Assembly (NCBI RefSeq): GCF_004570325.1
Contig: NZ_SPQO01000013.1
Span: 62,001-126,000 of the forward strand
Source: Mycobacterium sp. PS03-16
GTDB taxonomy: Bacteria > Actinomycetota > Actinomycetes > Mycobacteriales > Mycobacteriaceae
Direction: 5' to 3'
DNA length: 64,000 nucleotides
Position 1 is the first letter of the stretch; every line of letters starts with the position of its first letter. The position numbers and the translations under genes were made by a program. Below are positions 26,881 through 36,020 of this stretch, one piece after another. The notes below the pieces were generated by a model. It was not told the origin of the DNA and ran no database searches. It was given only the letters and a program-made list of their open reading frames with translations.

Positions 26881-27513
26881 ATGCCGGAGTTCACCCACGT
26901 CGAGGGCCTGACGTCGGCGGATGCCGCCACGTTGCGCGCGCTGTACGAACCGCTGACCCGCTCGGTGCGGGAGTTGATCGACGCGACCATCCGCACGGAA
27001 GCCGACGCCGAGACGGTCGCGGCCGCCACCGCCGAGATCGACGCCGTCACGGCCCGTCTGCGCGACCGGCAGCTCGACGGTCCGTTCGGATTGCAGGTCA
27101 CCGCCGACGGCCAGCAGATGCCATGGGGCAATCCCGTGATCGGGGTGCGCAACCCGATGGCGCCGCCAGTGACGATCCACAAGGACGGCGACGGCCGCGT
27201 GGTCACCGACTTCCACCTCGGCGCCGCCTACGAGGGCCCGCCCGGCCACGTCCACGGCGGCATCGCCGCCCTCGTGCTCGACCACCTGCTGGGTGAGGCG
27301 GCCAGTCACGGCCGCACCCCGCGCCTCACCGGCACGATCAGCCTGCGCTACTTGCGCCTGACCCGGCTGGGCGCGTTGCACGCCGAGGCCCGGATCGCGC
27401 GCACCGAGGGCGTCAAGGCCCTCGTCACCGGGCATCTCGCCGACGAGGACGGCGTCACCGTCGAGGCCGAGGGCGTGTTCATCGTGCCCAGGTGGGCTCG
27501 GGAATCACCGTGA
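26881..27513 (+). CDS. PaaI/4HBT hot-dog thioesterase family protein, KstR-box associated
   Basis: A 210-residue protein. The N-terminal helical part (1-75) is followed by a hot-dog domain with 'GPPGHVHGGIAALVLDHLLGEAASHGR' (HGG motif), typical of acyl-CoA thioesterases, then 'LTGTISLRYLRLTRLGALHAEARI'. It probably hydrolyses an acyl-CoA. The KstR operator just upstream suggests a role in sterol or other side-chain degradation. The preceding part of the open frame overlaps the cupin gene and is not coding. The 3' end overlaps the converging FUSC gene by 35 bp. Confidence 0.86.
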   Translation: MPEFTHVEGLTSADAATLRALYEPLTRSVRELIDATIRTEADAETVAAATAEIDAVTARLRDRQLDGPFGLQVTADGQQMPWGNPVIGVRNPMAPPVTIHKDGDGRVVTDFHLGAAYEGPPGHVHGGIAALVLDHLLGEAASHGRTPRLTGTISLRYLRLTRLGALHAEARIARTEGVKALVTGHLADEDGVTVEAEGVFIVPRWARESP

Positions 27514-29452
27514 TCGCCGCGAGGCTGCGGGTGATCGCGCTCAGCTCGCTGACCAGCACCCGCACCCCGCTGCTGTCGGCCACGCTCGGCGCCACCTCGC
27601 GCACGTGCCGGTCGGCCGCCGTCAGCTCTGGGAGGTCCACGGTCCACGGTGTCGCCGCGGTGGGCGGTGCACCGCGCAACGCGTCGACGTAATCGTCGAC
27701 GGCCGCGACGAATTCCGGGCTCAGCGCGGTGCCGGGCCGCGCGGGCAGGTTGTTCTCCAGCGTGGTGCAGGCGCCGGTGATCGCGTTGAGCGCGGTGCGC
27801 AGCGACCGCAGCCACTGCCGCAGCGCCGGATCCTCGAGCCGGGTCGTGCCCGAGGCCGCCTCGAACGCCGCGCGCGCCCGGAACGCCCGCTGCCAGGCGG
27901 CGGCCAGCGCGTCGGCGGGCCGGTCGAGCTCGTGCACGAACGCGCGGACCACCATCGCGGCGTAATCGATCTCGGTCATCAGCAGTTCACCGGCGCGCTG
28001 GCGCAGCCGGATCAGCGCATCGTCGGGCAGCACGACGTGCGCCACCACCGCGAGGCCGCCGCCCACCGCGACCGCGAGCAGGCGGTGCATCACGTCCATG
28101 CCGTCGACCGGATGCGCGACGCCGAGCAGGAACACGATCGCCGCGGCCAGCGCGGCGCTCACCGCGATGTACCCGAAGCCCAGCACCGCGTAGGCCAGAC
28201 CGACGAACGCGGCGGCGCTGATCGCGGCCACCATGCCCGTCGGCGGCCACAGCATGCTCAGCGCGGAGGCGACCAGGATGCCGCCGGCGATACCGGCCAG
28301 GCGTCCGGTGCAGCGGGTGTAGGTGTGGGCGGTCTCGGGCCGCAACACCAACAGCACCGTCAGCGCCACCCAGGGACTCTCGGCCGGGCCGCCGTAACGG
28401 GCGACCGCCACGGCGGCGGCGGCCGCCGCGGCGAACCGCAGGGCGTGCCGCAGCACCGGCGAGGTCCAGGACAGGTGGCGGCGCAGCACGCCGGCCGATC
28501 CGGACAGCGACCCGAGAAGGTCGGGTCCGCGCATCCGGCCGAACCGCAGCACCGCCGCTTCGTGCAGGTGCTGTGCGACCCGCTGCGCCGCGCCCGCGCC
28601 GGCCCCGGTGATCTCCGCGGCGGCGGCGTCGACCCGGTGCAGCGCGCGGTCGGCGTCCCGGTGGGCGGCCACCCCGTGGCGGGCGATCGCGTCGAGGAAG
28701 TCCGCGGCCGCCGAGGACAGTTCGGTGAGGTCGGCATCGGACCGGCGCAGCCCGGCCAGGGTGGCGGCGATGCGTTCGGGCAGCCGGTATCCGACCTGGT
28801 AGGACTTCGGCCGTTGATGTTCGGGGATGTCGACGAAAACTTCCCGCAGCCAGGCGAGTTCGGCGGGATCGAGCGCCGCGTCGGAGGTTGCGGCCAGGTT
28901 GCGCGCGTCCTGCGCCAGCGTGCGGTGCGCGCGGGTCAGCGCGTTCTGCTGAGCGCGCCACCGCCCGGGCGGCCGCAGCCAGACCAGCGCGGCCTGGACC
29001 AGGCCGGCGGCGACGGTGAGCACGGTGGCGAGCAGGATGTCGGGCAGCGTGGGTGTGGCCGGCGGAGTGATGACCAGCATCGCGGCCGCGGCGGCGGCGA
29101 CGAAGCCGGCGTTGGCGCCCAGCGCCCACTGCAATCCGGCGATGAGGCTCCACCCCGCGACGACGGCGACGAACAACGCGTCGTGGGCGGTGCTCAGCGC
29201 GCCGAGCAGGACCGCGACGCCCACCTCCACCGAGGCGATGACGACGATGGGCAGGCGCCGGCCCGGGACGTCCTGCAGCGCGATCGCCCCGGTGACGATG
29301 CCCGCTCCTGCGGTCCACATCGCCACGACCGGCGACACCCAGTGCAGCGCAAGGAAGGTCATCGCCAGCACGCCGAGCAGACTGCGGCTGACCGCGCCGA
29401 TCCCCGGCGTGGTCAGCCGAACCGTGTCCATCACCCGGGCACCGACGAGCAC
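27479..29452 (-). CDS. FUSC-family (aromatic acid exporter-like) membrane protein
   Basis: A 657-residue protein with two sets of about five or six TM helices separated by a cytoplasmic helical domain of about 200 residues, the typical FUSC/YccS layout. The second set shows 'WVALTVLLVLRPETAHTYTRCTGRLAGIAGGILVA'. It probably exports aromatic or other organic acids. GTG 29452 has a GGGTGAG-like site; ATG 29431 seven codons later is an alternative. It converges with the thioesterase gene and is divergent from the EthD gene. Confidence 0.85.
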   Translation of the reverse strand: MLVGARVMDTVRLTTPGIGAVSRSLLGVLAMTFLALHWVSPVVAMWTAGAGIVTGAIALQDVPGRRLPIVVIASVEVGVAVLLGALSTAHDALFVAVVAGWSLIAGLQWALGANAGFVAAAAAAMLVITPPATPTLPDILLATVLTVAAGLVQAALVWLRPPGRWRAQQNALTRAHRTLAQDARNLAATSDAALDPAELAWLREVFVDIPEHQRPKSYQVGYRLPERIAATLAGLRRSDADLTELSSAAADFLDAIARHGVAAHRDADRALHRVDAAAAEITGAGAGAAQRVAQHLHEAAVLRFGRMRGPDLLGSLSGSAGVLRRHLSWTSPVLRHALRFAAAAAAAVAVARYGGPAESPWVALTVLLVLRPETAHTYTRCTGRLAGIAGGILVASALSMLWPPTGMVAAISAAAFVGLAYAVLGFGYIAVSAALAAAIVFLLGVAHPVDGMDVMHRLLAVAVGGGLAVVAHVVLPDDALIRLRQRAGELLMTEIDYAAMVVRAFVHELDRPADALAAAWQRAFRARAAFEAASGTTRLEDPALRQWLRSLRTALNAITGACTTLENNLPARPGTALSPEFVAAVDDYVDALRGAPPTAATPWTVDLPELTAADRHVREVAPSVADSSGVRVLVSELSAITRSLAAITVIPEPTWAR

Positions 29453-29529
29453 CCGATCATTCTCACCCCGCGGGGGTCGAACACCGCTCGTGACCCGCGC
29501 GGGAGTCGGCGGTGAGTAGGTTGCATGGC

Positions 29530-30231
29530 GTGGAGAAGGTCATGATCACCATGCGTGCGGCGCGCGCGGACGATGCCTGGTGTGTCCGGCTGCGCACCGA
29601 CGTCGCGTCGCGTCTACTGGACCACGGGGTGCCGGGTCTGACGGTGAACGTGCGCGACGAGCCGGTGCGGGAGTCGCTGATGACGCTGACGACGCTGGAC
29701 CCGCCGGTGGTCGCGGTGGTGAGCCTGTGGACCCAGCAGTCCTACGGCCACGACGTGCGGACCGCGACGGAGGTGCTCGCCGCCGAATGCGACGCGTTGG
29801 CCGCGTATCTGGTGACCGAGTCGGTGCCGTTACCGCCGCCGGCCACGGCGGCGGGGGCACGCACCGACGGCCTGGCCAACATCGCACTGCTGCGCCGGCC
29901 CGCCGACCTCGACGAGCCGACGTGGCGGCACCGCTGGCACCACGACCACACACCGGTGGCGATCGCGACACAGGCGACCTTCGGCTACGTGCAGAACACG
30001 GTGGTGCGGGCGCTCACCCCGGACGCCCCCGGCATCGCGGCGATCGTCGAGGAGCTGTTCCCGCTCGCGGCGGTGTCGGATCTGCACGCGTTCTTCGGCG
30101 CCGCCGACGACGACGATCTCAGCGATCGCATGCAGCGAATGCTGGCCAGCACCGAGGCTTTCGGCGCCAACCGCGACATCGACACCGTGCCGACCAGCCG
30201 GTATCCGCTGCGGAGCCCGTTCGCGGCGTAG
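29530..30231 (+). CDS. EthD-domain protein
   Basis: A 233-residue protein with ferredoxin-like alpha/beta barrel segments; 'TWRHRWHHDHTPVAIATQATFGYVQNTVVRALTP' is the EthD core. EthD-type proteins accompany monooxygenases and degradative operons. The GTG at 29530 is chosen because the -10 hexamer TAGGTT (29517-29522) lies seven bases before it, implying a leaderless start; ATG 29542 is an alternative. The crotonase gene follows 37 bp downstream with its own -10. Confidence 0.8.
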   Translation: MEKVMITMRAARADDAWCVRLRTDVASRLLDHGVPGLTVNVRDEPVRESLMTLTTLDPPVVAVVSLWTQQSYGHDVRTATEVLAAECDALAAYLVTESVPLPPPATAAGARTDGLANIALLRRPADLDEPTWRHRWHHDHTPVAIATQATFGYVQNTVVRALTPDAPGIAAIVEELFPLAAVSDLHAFFGAADDDDLSDRMQRMLASTEAFGANRDIDTVPTSRYPLRSPFAA

Positions 30232-30268
30232 GGGTTACCCGACGGCGCCCACCGCGTACGCTGCAGCC

Positions 30269-31027
30269 GTGACCGTGCAGATCAGCGACGCGGGCGGGGT
30301 GCGTACCGTCACGCTCGACCGGCCCGAGGCGCTCAACGCATTCAACGAGGCGCTCTACGACGCCACCACGGTGGCGCTGCGGGACGCGGACGCGGATCCT
30401 TCGGTGGCGGTCGTCGTGCTCACCGGAACCGGCCGGGCGTTCAGCGCGGGCAACGACCTCAACGAGATGGCCGCCCGCGTCACCGATCCGGACTTCACCC
30501 CGGGTGAGCACGGGTTTCCCGGCCTGATGGAGGCGTTGCTCGAGCTGCGCAAGCCGTTGTTGTGCGCGGTCAACGGGCTCGCGATCGGCATCGGCGCCAC
30601 TGTGCTGGGCTACGCCGATCTGGTCTTCATGGCCTCGACCGCCCGGCTGAAGTGCCCGTTCACCAGCCTGGGCGTGGCGCCCGAGGCGGCGTCGTCATAT
30701 CTGCTGCCGCAGCTGATGGGCCGGCAGAACGCCGCCTGGCTGCTGATGTCCTCGGAGTGGGTCTCGGCCGCGGAGGCCGAGCGAATGGGCATCGCGTGGC
30801 GGGTGTGCGAACCCGACGAGCTGATGGCCGAGACCCGCCGCCACGCCGAGGTGCTGGCCTCCCGGCCGGTGGCCAGCCTGATGGCGGTCAAGCACACGAT
30901 GGTCGAGCCGGTCCGGGACCAGGTCAGGGCCGCCCTGGTCCGCGAGTACGCCCAGTTCGAGGTGCTGCTGGGCAGCGCGGCCAACGCCGATGCGCTGGCC
31001 GCCTTCGCCGACCGCCGCGAGGGATGA
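30269..31027 (+). CDS. Enoyl-CoA hydratase/isomerase family protein (crotonase)
   Basis: A 252-residue crotonase. Oxyanion-hole segments are 'GTGRAFSAGNDLNEMAARV' and 'NGLAIGIGATVLGYADLVFMA', and a candidate catalytic Glu sits in 'LGVAPEAASSYLLPQLMG'. It hydrates or isomerises an enoyl-CoA in beta-oxidation-like catabolism. The GTG start is leaderless by sequence: -10 TACGCT (30257-30262) is six bases upstream. It precedes the Baeyer-Villiger operon by 137 bp but has its own promoter. Confidence 0.9.
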   Translation: MTVQISDAGGVRTVTLDRPEALNAFNEALYDATTVALRDADADPSVAVVVLTGTGRAFSAGNDLNEMAARVTDPDFTPGEHGFPGLMEALLELRKPLLCAVNGLAIGIGATVLGYADLVFMASTARLKCPFTSLGVAPEAASSYLLPQLMGRQNAAWLLMSSEWVSAAEAERMGIAWRVCEPDELMAETRRHAEVLASRPVASLMAVKHTMVEPVRDQVRAALVREYAQFEVLLGSAANADALAAFADRREG

Positions 31028-31102
31028 CAACCCGCTCGGCACGACTCCGCCTCGCCGACCGGCAATTCCGGCCGAAATGCCGCGCGACCGCACGGCTCCC
31101 CG

Positions 31103-31125
31103 TTACGGTACCGCGCGTAGCGTAA
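31103..31125. promoter_or_regulatory. Palindromic operator candidate before the Baeyer-Villiger operon
   Basis: Nine-base arms TTACGGTAC (31103-31111) and GTAGCGTAA (31117-31125), one mismatch, around a 5-nt centre. It lies 39 bp before the monooxygenase ATG. A TGACGTCA palindrome follows at once (31127-31134). No local regulator gene is obvious. Confidence 0.55.
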
Positions 31126-31164
31126 TTGACGTCACGCTCCGACGTCGCGCCGGAAGGATCTGTC

Positions 31165-33126
31165 ATGCGGAGTCGCTATGCCGGCACCCCGTTCACGACC
31201 GCGACCGAGGACATCGCCGCGGCACTCGCCGACGTCAGCGTCCCGACGCTGCTGCTCAGCCTCGTCCACATCACCGGCGACACCCGATTTCTCGAGGAGT
31301 TCACCCAGGCCGGGCTCTTCCTCAACGAGATCCAGGGCTTCATGTCCGACGACGACAAGGCGCGCGCCCGGGCCGTCGCGCTCGACGTCATCACCGACTA
31401 CCGCGACCGCGGATGCCCCGAACCCGCGCCGCTGTCCCCGGCGGTCATCAAGACGATGATGGACTGGGCCGCCTGCGAACCGGTCGGCGAGGAGTACCTC
31501 CCGCTGCTCACCGAGGAACTCGACCTCGAGGGCGCCGATCCGCGCCGCCCCGTTCCGCTCGACCCGGCCCGCGCCGCGACGTGCCCGGTGCTGGTGATCG
31601 GGTGCGGGGAGTCCGGTCTGTTGGCCGCGATCCGGCTCAAACAGGCCGGCCTGCCGTTCACCGTCGTGGAGAAGAACGCCGGGCCCGGCGGAACCTGGTG
31701 GGAGAACGCGTATCCCGGGGCGCGGGTGGACGTGGCGAACCACTTCTACTGCTACAGCTTCGAACCGAGCAACGACTGGAGCCACTACTTCGCCGAACAG
31801 CCCGAGCTGCGGCGGTACTTCGCCGACGTGCTGGTCAAACACCGTATCGCCGACCACGTCCGGTGGCGCACCGAAGCCGTGTCCGCACGGTGGGAGGACG
31901 GGCCTGGCCGCTGGCGCGTGGTGCTGCGCACGGCCGACGGCGCGCTCAGCGAGGTCACCGCCCGCGCGGTGATCAGCGCGGTCGGCCAGCTCAACCGGCC
32001 CCACCTGCCCGACATCCCCGGCGCGGACAGTTTCGCCGGCCCGGCGTTTCACTCCGCCGCCTGGGATCACGATGTCGACGTCGCGGGACGGCGGGTCGCG
32101 TTGATCGGCGCGGGCGCCAGCGGATTCCAGATCGCCCCGGCGATCGCCGGGGACGTCGCCGCGCTGACCGTGTTCCAGCGCACCGCCCAGTGGATGTTCC
32201 CCAACCCGATGTACCACGACCGCGTCGGCGACGGCGTCCGGTGGGCCATGGACCACCTGCCGTTCTACAGCCGCTGGTATCGGTTCCTGGTGCTGTGGCC
32301 CGGCGCCGACAAAGGCCTGGACGCGGCGCTGGTCGACCCCGGCTACGCCGAGCAGGATCACGCGGTCAGCGAGATCAACGCGATGGCACGGATGATGTTC
32401 ACCGAGTGGATCACCGGCCAGGTCGGTGACGACACCGAGCTGCTCGACAAGGTGCTGCCCGACTATCCCGCCACCGGTAAGCGCACACTGCAGGACAACG
32501 GCAGCTGGATCGCGACGCTGCGGCGCGACAACGTCGACCTGGTCCGCACCCCCATCGAACGGATCACGCCGTCGGGCCTCGTCACCGCCGACGGGCACGA
32601 ACACCCGGCCGATGTATTGGTGTACGCCACCGGGTTCCGCGCGACCGAGCTGCTGTGGCCGATGACGATCACCGGCCGCGACGGTGCCGACCTGCGCCGG
32701 GTGTGGGGGGAGCGCCCGTACGCCTACCGCGGGATCACGGTGCCCGGATTCCCCAACTTCTTCCTCACCTACGGGCCCGGCACCCATCTGGCACACGGCG
32801 GCAGCCTGATCTTCAACTCCGAACTGCAGATGCGCTACATCGACCAGTGCCTGGCCCGGCTGGCCGACGGCGTGCACGCGATGGAGCCGACGCCGCAGGC
32901 CACCGAGGAGTGGCGGCGCCGCTCGCAGCGCGCGATCGCGCAGACGGTGTGGGCGCACCCGTCGATCACCCACTCCTACTTCAAGAACTCGCTCGGCGAG
33001 ATCCACACCGTCAGCCCGTGGAAGCTCTACGAGTACCACGCCGCGGTCCGCGAGCCCGACTGGTCGGATTACGTGCTGCGCAGCGCCGCCGAGACCGCGC
33101 AGGAGACGAGCGTGCGCCATGCGTAG
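31165..33126 (+). CDS. Type I Baeyer-Villiger monooxygenase (flavin, NADPH)
   Basis: A 653-residue FAD enzyme. A helical N-terminal extension of about 140 residues precedes the FAD site 'VLVIGCGESGLLAAIRLKQAG'. The BVMO fingerprint F-x-G-x3-H-x3-W appears as FAGPAFHSAAWD, followed by the NADPH site 'VALIGAGASGFQIAP'. These enzymes insert oxygen next to a ketone to give esters or lactones, as in cyclic ketone, terpene or steroid breakdown. ATG 31165 has GGAAGGA eight bases earlier. It overlaps the ADH gene by 8 bp, forming an alcohol-ketone-ester module. Confidence 0.92.
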   Translation: MRSRYAGTPFTTATEDIAAALADVSVPTLLLSLVHITGDTRFLEEFTQAGLFLNEIQGFMSDDDKARARAVALDVITDYRDRGCPEPAPLSPAVIKTMMDWAACEPVGEEYLPLLTEELDLEGADPRRPVPLDPARAATCPVLVIGCGESGLLAAIRLKQAGLPFTVVEKNAGPGGTWWENAYPGARVDVANHFYCYSFEPSNDWSHYFAEQPELRRYFADVLVKHRIADHVRWRTEAVSARWEDGPGRWRVVLRTADGALSEVTARAVISAVGQLNRPHLPDIPGADSFAGPAFHSAAWDHDVDVAGRRVALIGAGASGFQIAPAIAGDVAALTVFQRTAQWMFPNPMYHDRVGDGVRWAMDHLPFYSRWYRFLVLWPGADKGLDAALVDPGYAEQDHAVSEINAMARMMFTEWITGQVGDDTELLDKVLPDYPATGKRTLQDNGSWIATLRRDNVDLVRTPIERITPSGLVTADGHEHPADVLVYATGFRATELLWPMTITGRDGADLRRVWGERPYAYRGITVPGFPNFFLTYGPGTHLAHGGSLIFNSELQMRYIDQCLARLADGVHAMEPTPQATEEWRRRSQRAIAQTVWAHPSITHSYFKNSLGEIHTVSPWKLYEYHAAVREPDWSDYVLRSAAETAQETSVRHA

Positions 33127-34144
33127 CGTCCTGATCGACGGCCCGGCCTCGGTCACGGTGGGCGAACGGCCCGATCCGGTCCTGCCCGGGCCCGACGGCG
33201 CCGTCGTCGCGGTGACCGCCTCGGCGATCTGCGGATCCGATCTGCACTTCTACGACGGCGACTACCCGATACTCGAACCGGTCGCCCTCGGCCACGAAGC
33301 CGTCGGCACCGTCGTCGAGCTGGGGCCCGACGTGCGGTCGGTACGCCTCGGGGACCGGGTGATGGTGTCGTCGGTGGCGGGCTGCGGCCACTGCGCCGGA
33401 TGCGCGACCCGGGACCCGATCCGGTGCTTCTCCGGGCCGCGGATCTTCGGGACCGGGGCGCTCGGCGGGGCCCAGTCGGAACTGCTGGCCGTGCCGGCGG
33501 CGGATTTTCAGCTGCTCTCCCTGCCCGAGGACATCGACGACCACCAGGCCCTGCTGCTCACCGACAATCTGCCGACCGGCTGGGCCGCCGCCCAGCGTGC
33601 CGATCTGCCGCCCGGGGGCACCGTGGTGGTGATCGGGCTGGGCGCCGTCGGTCTCTGCGCGGTGCGCAGCGCACTGACGCTGGGTGCTGCGACGGTGCTT
33701 GCGGTCGATCCGGTGCCGGACCGCCGGGCGCGCGCGGCCGCCATGGGCGCCACCGTCGCGGCTCCGTCGGCCACCGCGGCCGCGATGGAACACACCTCCG
33801 GGCTGGGCGCCGACGCCGCCATCGACGCGGTCGGTTCGGACACCACGATGAGCGACGCGCTGACCGCCGTCCGCGCCGGCGGCACGGTCTCGGTGGTCGG
33901 CGTGCACGATCTGCAGCCGTTCCCTTTCCCCGCGACCATGGCGCTGGTCCGCAGCATCACGCTGCGGATGACGACCGCGCCGATCCAGCAGACGTGGCCG
34001 CAACTCATCCCGCTGCTGCGCTCGGGCCGGCTGTCGGTCGAGGGCATCTTCACCACCGACCTGCCGATGGAGCGGGCGCCGGAGGCCTACGCCGCGGTGG
34101 CCGCCCGCTCCGGCGATGTCGTCAAGACCGTGCTGAGAACCTGA
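33119..34144 (+). CDS. Zinc-dependent medium-chain alcohol dehydrogenase
   Basis: A 341-residue dehydrogenase. Catalytic zinc ligands: 'ICGSDLH' (Cys), 'GHEAVG' (His-Glu). Structural zinc Cys: 'GCGHCAGCATRDPIRC'. The NAD(P) site is 'VVVIGLGAVGLCAVRSALTLGA'. It probably oxidises the alcohol whose ketone feeds the monooxygenase encoded just upstream, or a product alcohol. The start overlaps the monooxygenase stop by 8 bp. Confidence 0.92.
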   Translation: MRSVLIDGPASVTVGERPDPVLPGPDGAVVAVTASAICGSDLHFYDGDYPILEPVALGHEAVGTVVELGPDVRSVRLGDRVMVSSVAGCGHCAGCATRDPIRCFSGPRIFGTGALGGAQSELLAVPAADFQLLSLPEDIDDHQALLLTDNLPTGWAAAQRADLPPGGTVVVIGLGAVGLCAVRSALTLGAATVLAVDPVPDRRARAAAMGATVAAPSATAAAMEHTSGLGADAAIDAVGSDTTMSDALTAVRAGGTVSVVGVHDLQPFPFPATMALVRSITLRMTTAPIQQTWPQLIPLLRSGRLSVEGIFTTDLPMERAPEAYAAVAARSGDVVKTVLRT

Positions 34145-34155
34145 GGAGGTCCGCG

Positions 34156-34893
34156 ATGGCGGGTGTGATCGTGACGGGAGGCGCCTCGGGCATCGGCCGC
34201 GCCAGCGCCGAGGCGCTCGCCGCCGACGGCCGCCGGGTGATGTTGTGGGACATCGCCCCTGAGGTCACCGCGGTCGCGAAGTCGATGGGGGTCGAATCGG
34301 CGGTCGTCGACGTCTGCGACGCAGGGCAGATCACCGCCGCGGCCGACGCCGCGGCGGCGGCCATGTCGGGCATCGACGGCCTGGTGCACGCCGCCGGGCG
34401 GGTGATCCCCGAACCGGTGGGCACCTACACCGAGCAGTCGTGGGACGCGGTGCTCGACGTGAACCTGCGCGCCCATGCCCTGCTGACCCAGCTGCTGCTG
34501 CCGCACCTTCAGGAGGCGGCGCGCGCGGGAAGCGGCCCGGCCATCGTGGGCATCTCGAGCATCGAAGGGCTGCAGGCGAATCCGTTCATCCCGGCCTACT
34601 GCGCGTCGAAGGCCGGGTTACTCGGGCTGACCCGGTCGATGGCCGCCCAACTCGGCCCCGAGGGCATCCGCGTCAACGCGGTGTGTCCCGGCTTCATCGA
34701 GACGCCGATGCTGCAGATCGCGCTGGACGTCGAGGAGGTGCGTCAGGGATTCATCGACGCGGCGCCGATGGGCCGGCTCGGGCGACCCGGAGACATCGGC
34801 GCCGCGGTCGCGTTCCTGATGTCGGCGAAGGCGTCGTTCATCACCGGCGCCCATCTGGTGGTCGACGGTGGCGTGACCTGCCGCCACCCGTAG
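34156..34893 (+). CDS. Short-chain dehydrogenase/reductase (SDR)
   Basis: A 245-residue classical SDR. It shows the cofactor motif TGGASGIG, 'GIDGLVHAAG', active-site 'GISSIEG' Ser, Y-x3-K in 'AYCASKAG' and 'PGFIETPM'. GAGGAGGT lies five bases before the ATG, which is 11 bp after the ADH stop. Third gene of the operon; likely handles an alcohol/ketone step of the same pathway. Confidence 0.92.
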   Translation: MAGVIVTGGASGIGRASAEALAADGRRVMLWDIAPEVTAVAKSMGVESAVVDVCDAGQITAAADAAAAAMSGIDGLVHAAGRVIPEPVGTYTEQSWDAVLDVNLRAHALLTQLLLPHLQEAARAGSGPAIVGISSIEGLQANPFIPAYCASKAGLLGLTRSMAAQLGPEGIRVNAVCPGFIETPMLQIALDVEEVRQGFIDAAPMGRLGRPGDIGAAVAFLMSAKASFITGAHLVVDGGVTCRHP

Positions 34894-34914
34894 CACCCGC
34901 GGGTTCGTCGGCCG

Positions 34915-35148
34915 TCAGTCGGTCGCGACGGACCTGACGCCGACCCGGGACGGGCAGCCGTTGAACTGCGCCGGGCAGCCGCCGCCGATCTTGTGAGCGG
35001 CGATGATCGCCCGCAGGGTGCGCCGGCACCGGCCACAGTCGCTCCCCGCCCCGCAGGCTTCGGCGATCTCCTTCGACGTCGAAGCGCCGGCGGCGACGAT
35101 GTCGTTGACGTGCTGGCTGGTGACTCCGGTGCACAGGCAGACGAACAT
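34915..35148 (-). CDS. bfd: Bacterioferritin-associated ferredoxin (Bfd-like)
   Basis: A 77-residue [2Fe-2S] protein. Four Cys in the Bfd pattern: 'FVCLCTGVTSQHV' (C-x-C) and 'GAGSDCGRCRRTL' (C-x2-C). Bfd reduces ferric iron in the bacterioferritin core so that it can leave. A C-terminal extension has two more Cys ('GGGCPAQFNGCPS'). It lies 9 bp after the preceding conserved gene under an IdeR box, and close to bfrA. That fits iron-starvation expression to mobilise stored iron. Confidence 0.9.
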   Translation of the reverse strand: MFVCLCTGVTSQHVNDIVAAGASTSKEIAEACGAGSDCGRCRRTLRAIIAAHKIGGGCPAQFNGCPSRVGVRSVATD

Positions 35149-35157
35149 GTGTGCCCG

Positions 35158-35790
35158 CTATCCCTGCTCGTCCACGGACATGATGTGAGCGAGCGTGCCC
35201 ACGAATACGGTGGGGTAGGCGCCGAAGCCGGCCTTCGACATCCATTCGGCGGCGGCATCCGGATGGTCGATCCACTGCCGCGCACTCAGTTCGCTCTCGA
35301 TCTCCTGCAGGATCATGACCTCGTGCCCATCGTCGAGGGCCCGGTACACCCAGACCTTGCGGACGCCGGCCTGCCGGAACCTGTCGAGGCCGTCGTGCAC
35401 CTTGACCATCAGCGCCTCGACGTCGTCGACCGCGGCCATCGCCCCCACGATCACGCCCGCGACGTGGCGTTCGGCCGACGGGCCGTCGAGGTCGATCTTC
35501 TCGACCACCTCACCGCCGAAGACGGGCGGGATGTCGTCGGCGCCGGAGATGTCGAACCAGTCGAACAGCGCCGGCGACCGCAATACTTCGCGAACCGAAT
35601 GCGGATGGCGAATTCCAATTGTGGAGAGCACCCGGCCGGGCTCCCAGATCGATTTGTACAGCACCACGTGATGGGCGCCGATCGACTGCAATCCAGCGCG
35701 TTGTTTATGGAGCCAATTCCACATTCGATCGAGGTCGTCGACCCGGAAGTCGCACGCCAGAATCAATGAGTGGAGATTGTACTCACCCAT
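35158..35790 (-). CDS. Conserved protein of an IdeR-controlled operon with bfd
   Basis: A 210-residue soluble protein I do not recognise. It starts 'MGEYNLHSLILACDFRVDDLDRMWNWLHKQRAGLQSIGAHHVVLYKSIWEPGRVL'. The two repeated-looking halves ('HHVVLYKSIWEPGRV', 'RKVWVYRALDDGHEVMILQEI') suggest a dimeric alpha/beta-barrel domain. ATG 35790 has AGGA six bases before it; ATG 35823 lies right next to the IdeR box and is an alternative. It is co-transcribed with bfd, so a role in iron release or low-iron metabolism is likely. Confidence 0.75.
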   Translation of the reverse strand: MGEYNLHSLILACDFRVDDLDRMWNWLHKQRAGLQSIGAHHVVLYKSIWEPGRVLSTIGIRHPHSVREVLRSPALFDWFDISGADDIPPVFGGEVVEKIDLDGPSAERHVAGVIVGAMAAVDDVEALMVKVHDGLDRFRQAGVRKVWVYRALDDGHEVMILQEIESELSARQWIDHPDAAAEWMSKAGFGAYPTVFVGTLAHIMSVDEQG

Positions 35791-35824
35791 TGTTTCCTGC
35801 CTGTCGGACGTGCTCGCGTGCATG

Positions 35825-35843
35825 TTAGTGCAGTCTAACCTTA
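35825..35843. promoter_or_regulatory. IdeR iron box between bfd operon and bfrA
   Basis: TTAGTGCAGTCTAACCTTA matches 14 of 19 positions of the IdeR consensus, with the right half-site nearly perfect. A TAGACT -10 hexamer for the leftward operon (35832-35837) is inside it, so bound IdeR should block that promoter when iron is plentiful. bfrA starts 178 bp to the right. Confidence 0.75.
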
Positions 35844-36020
35844 CTTAGGACAGCCAGTCCAGACTTCCCCCCGCGGGCGGCCCGCCAAGGCCGTCGGGAA
35901 GCCCAAAACACGCCGATCACATGCCCAAACGAGTCGCTTCGCGGGCGTTGCGGGACTAGATTCGAAGGCGTACGGCAAACATCCGACCAGAGCAGCCCTC
36001 ACGGTCCCTAGGAGCGATCC

